From positions 24,094,283-24,158,282 of the forward strand of contig OU612066.1 in NCBI GenBank assembly GCA_914767715.1: a stretch of 64,000 nucleotides of DNA, in the 5' to 3' direction. This DNA is from Membranipora membranacea (Eukaryota > Bryozoa > Gymnolaemata > Cheilostomatida > Membraniporidae). Position numbers and translations under genes: made by a program. The notes under the pieces were generated by a model. The model was not told where the DNA came from. It worked only from the letters and a program-made list of their open reading frames with translations, and searched no databases. This document shows positions 62,395-64,000 of the stretch, piece by piece (within the stretch, counting starts at the first letter, position 1; each line of letters begins with the position of its first letter).

Positions 62395-62680
62395 GATGTC
62401 ACTGCGTTTCATACCCAAGAATTGTTGGACAATTCTGTACAATTCTAGAATTGTTCGAAACTGACCCATATATCATTACCCAGCCAGCAACCATTATTGT
62501 GTAATTTCTAACGTCCCTACCAGCTTCAGCGATATTACAATGCAACAAGACATACAGGCAAAATATCCAGGCGCTGTATGTAATCGCATTGTAAAAAAAG
62601 ATATACCTACACGTACCGTCAAGATAGTTTTCACCGATGAGCAATCTTTAGAAGAGTGTCTAGATGATGGAGTATGACTA
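62395..62680 (+). pseudogene. Coding relic with RRM-like motif, duplicate copy
   Basis: Open from about 62470 (NHYCVISNVPTSFSDI) to TGA near 62678, with IPTRTVKIVFTDEQSLEECL. It is the less damaged partner of 16440-16740. A TGA lies just upstream in frame and no start or splice context is seen. Confidence 0.3.
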
Positions 62681-63027
62681 AATAGCTACAGTTCAATATG
62701 GATGGTTGAAAAACCTCGTTATTCATCATTGAAACCTCCAACCGCTTGACTATATATGCAAAGTGACAATATAAATAACAATAACATCACAAACAGTGAA
62801 TACAGACATCCGAGAATTTATTTCCACAACATGCGATCCCTCAAGGGTGGTTGGTAATGTAATGCATTATATTACCAACCACCCTCGGGTGGTTGATAAT
62901 GTAATGCCACAAACACGCATTGGAGCCTAGATCAAGTTTAATTCAATTTGCATGCTTCTCCAGGCAGATTGGATCAACATTGACACAAGTTTTGAAGCTT
63001 CACAGAAATTGTCTCACCTTTAATCTA

Positions 63028-63090
63028 AGTGCTCAGACAGCTCCAATGTGTGTTAGTGCCACTAACACGCTTTGGAGCCGTCTGAGCACT
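63028..63090. repeat. 63-bp palindrome, duplicate copy
   Basis: Same as 17086-17148, with changes in the right arm (AACACGCTTTGG for AACACACATTGG). Confidence 0.8.
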
Positions 63091-63737
63091 CAGACTATCT
63101 CACCTTGTGAATGAGGGAATCAAATTGCTAACCTGGGTTTTTGCAGGCAGGGAATAATGGAGGATAGCGAGGTATGAATGATCCGGCTCTAGTTCTGTAG
63201 TCACTGTCTCGCTCTGAACAGAACTGTATGTTTTTGATTGTCTTCTTCTCCACCTGTGCTGTACCCACGTTATAACAACCTTGAAATAAATATTGGTGAG
63301 TTTTATTTTATATCATCTCTAAATTGGGATTTTTTACAACATTCCACATTTATCATATTGATTATAAGAATAGATTAGATATTTTATAAATACGAGTATT
63401 TCGAAAAAAATGGGCTCTCTCTATAATCAGTGAACATGCATCAAATTCTACTGTATATTAACTGACTAAACTTCTATGGTGAATTTTTCGAAACGCGAAA
63501 ACGCCCCTTGTGTATGCGAGTGAGTTTTTATTGCATTCCAATATTTTATATCATTGCACCCAAGTGTTTATATGTTTATAAGACTTAAACTGTGGCTACA
63601 TGCGCTGTATTTTCCATAGGATTGGGGCACTTTTGGTACGGCTAGATGCATAGGATAGCTAGGTTGACTCCGCCAGATGCCCCAGTTCGGCTAACAAACT
63701 TTTTGAAAGAGGTGTGGCTTAATTAAATTATTAAATA
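63091..63737. other. Flank of the duplication, nothing recognised
   Basis: Up to about 63578 it matches 17149-17863 without the 208-bp insertion. After that it is single-copy, AT-rich sequence with no feature seen. Confidence 0.5.
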
Positions 63738-64000
63738 CCGTCATACCTCACCTATAAGGCGTGCCTTATAAGTGAAGGCGCCTATAAGAGAGAAGCATAT
63801 AGGCGCGGCTATCATTTGAAGCACTTATATATTTAGATTATACCAAACCCACTCTCTAAGGGAGGCCGGATAGCTCAGTGTATAGATAAAACGCCTGCCT
63901 TGTAAACACAAAGTTACGGGTTTTATATCCCATCCAGATCAGTTTTTTTCAAAGGGGTGCCTTATAGCTGTGGGGTGCCTACTTACTGGAGCATTTTAAT
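63738..64000. mobile_element. TIR element with tRNA-like sequence (cut by window end)
   Basis: Starts CCGTCATACCTCACCTATAA after TA and is related along its length to the reverse complement of 29781-30384. It carries a tRNA-like segment at 63864-63937 (GGCCGGATAGCTCAGTGTAT, loop CTTGTAA). The right end is outside the window. Confidence 0.65.

Larger units (their letters stand above)
38021..63578. repeat. Tandem array, right part (C4-like gene copies 4-7)
   Basis: Four further units, with C4-like genes at 38.6, 45.8, 51.2 and 59.5 kb and cysteine-rich exons at 42.7, 49.9 and 58.2 kb. The last part (54.7-63.6 kb) copies 8.7-17.9 kb. Confidence 0.9.

Noticed and set aside
1-64000. CRISPR arrays, bacterial operons, ribosome binding sites or rRNA
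   Set aside because: The window is clearly eukaryotic nuclear DNA; repeats are tandem genes, MITEs and minisatellites and none has a spacer-repeat layout.

Overview
The window is from an invertebrate animal nuclear genome, most likely a sponge. The base composition is AT-rich. Genes are split by short GT-AG introns. There is a eukaryotic tRNA-Gly, a LINE reverse transcriptase and many MITE-like elements. The dominant gene family carries the C-terminal domain of sponge 'short-chain collagen C4' proteins. All gene models were built by hand by matching splice sites and reading-frame phase; no database search was run, so family names rest on motif recognition.

Layout. (1) 1-17.86 kb and (2) 38.02-63.58 kb are two halves of one tandem repeat array. 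Each repeat unit holds a minus-strand five-exon C4-like gene (seven copies; the first is cut by the window edge and the seventh is broken by a frameshift). Five of the spacers between them also hold a plus-strand cysteine-rich exon. That exon has a CxxxC...C...CxC spacing like cysteine-stabilised alpha-beta peptides, and a perfect 21-bp hairpin lies upstream of it in the best copies. Two units carry a 3 kb foldback element with a TTA-flanked MITE nested in one arm. The blocks at 8.7-17.9 kb and 54.7-63.6 kb are copies of each other about 46 kb apart.

(3) The central single-copy region (17.9-37.8 kb) contains, in order: a four-transmembrane, MS4A-like gene (+, 18.59-22.81 kb); a small foldback relic; a caspase-like gene (+, about 23.9-25.3 kb); tRNA-Gly(TCC) (26.13 kb); a 5'-truncated LINE (26.5-27.8 kb); a TIR element carrying a tRNA-Thr-like sequence (29.8-30.4 kb); an unrecognised basic/acidic protein gene (+, 30.6-32.2 kb); a 64-bp minisatellite; and an eight-exon minus-strand gene resembling the sperm-tail/ciliary CIMAP2 (LEXM) family (32.6-37.6 kb).

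How it fits together. The C4-like proteins are predicted to be secreted: signal peptide, short coiled coil, then a ten-cysteine domain, with no Gly-X-Y collagen stretch. The array has been reshaped by unequal exchange: copy 1 combines the gene body of copy 5 with the spacer of copy 4, and the single-copy flank at 37.8 kb reappears inside the array at 45.05 kb. The most novel-looking content is the interleaved, opposite-strand pairing of collagen-less C4-domain genes with rapidly changing cysteine-rich exons.
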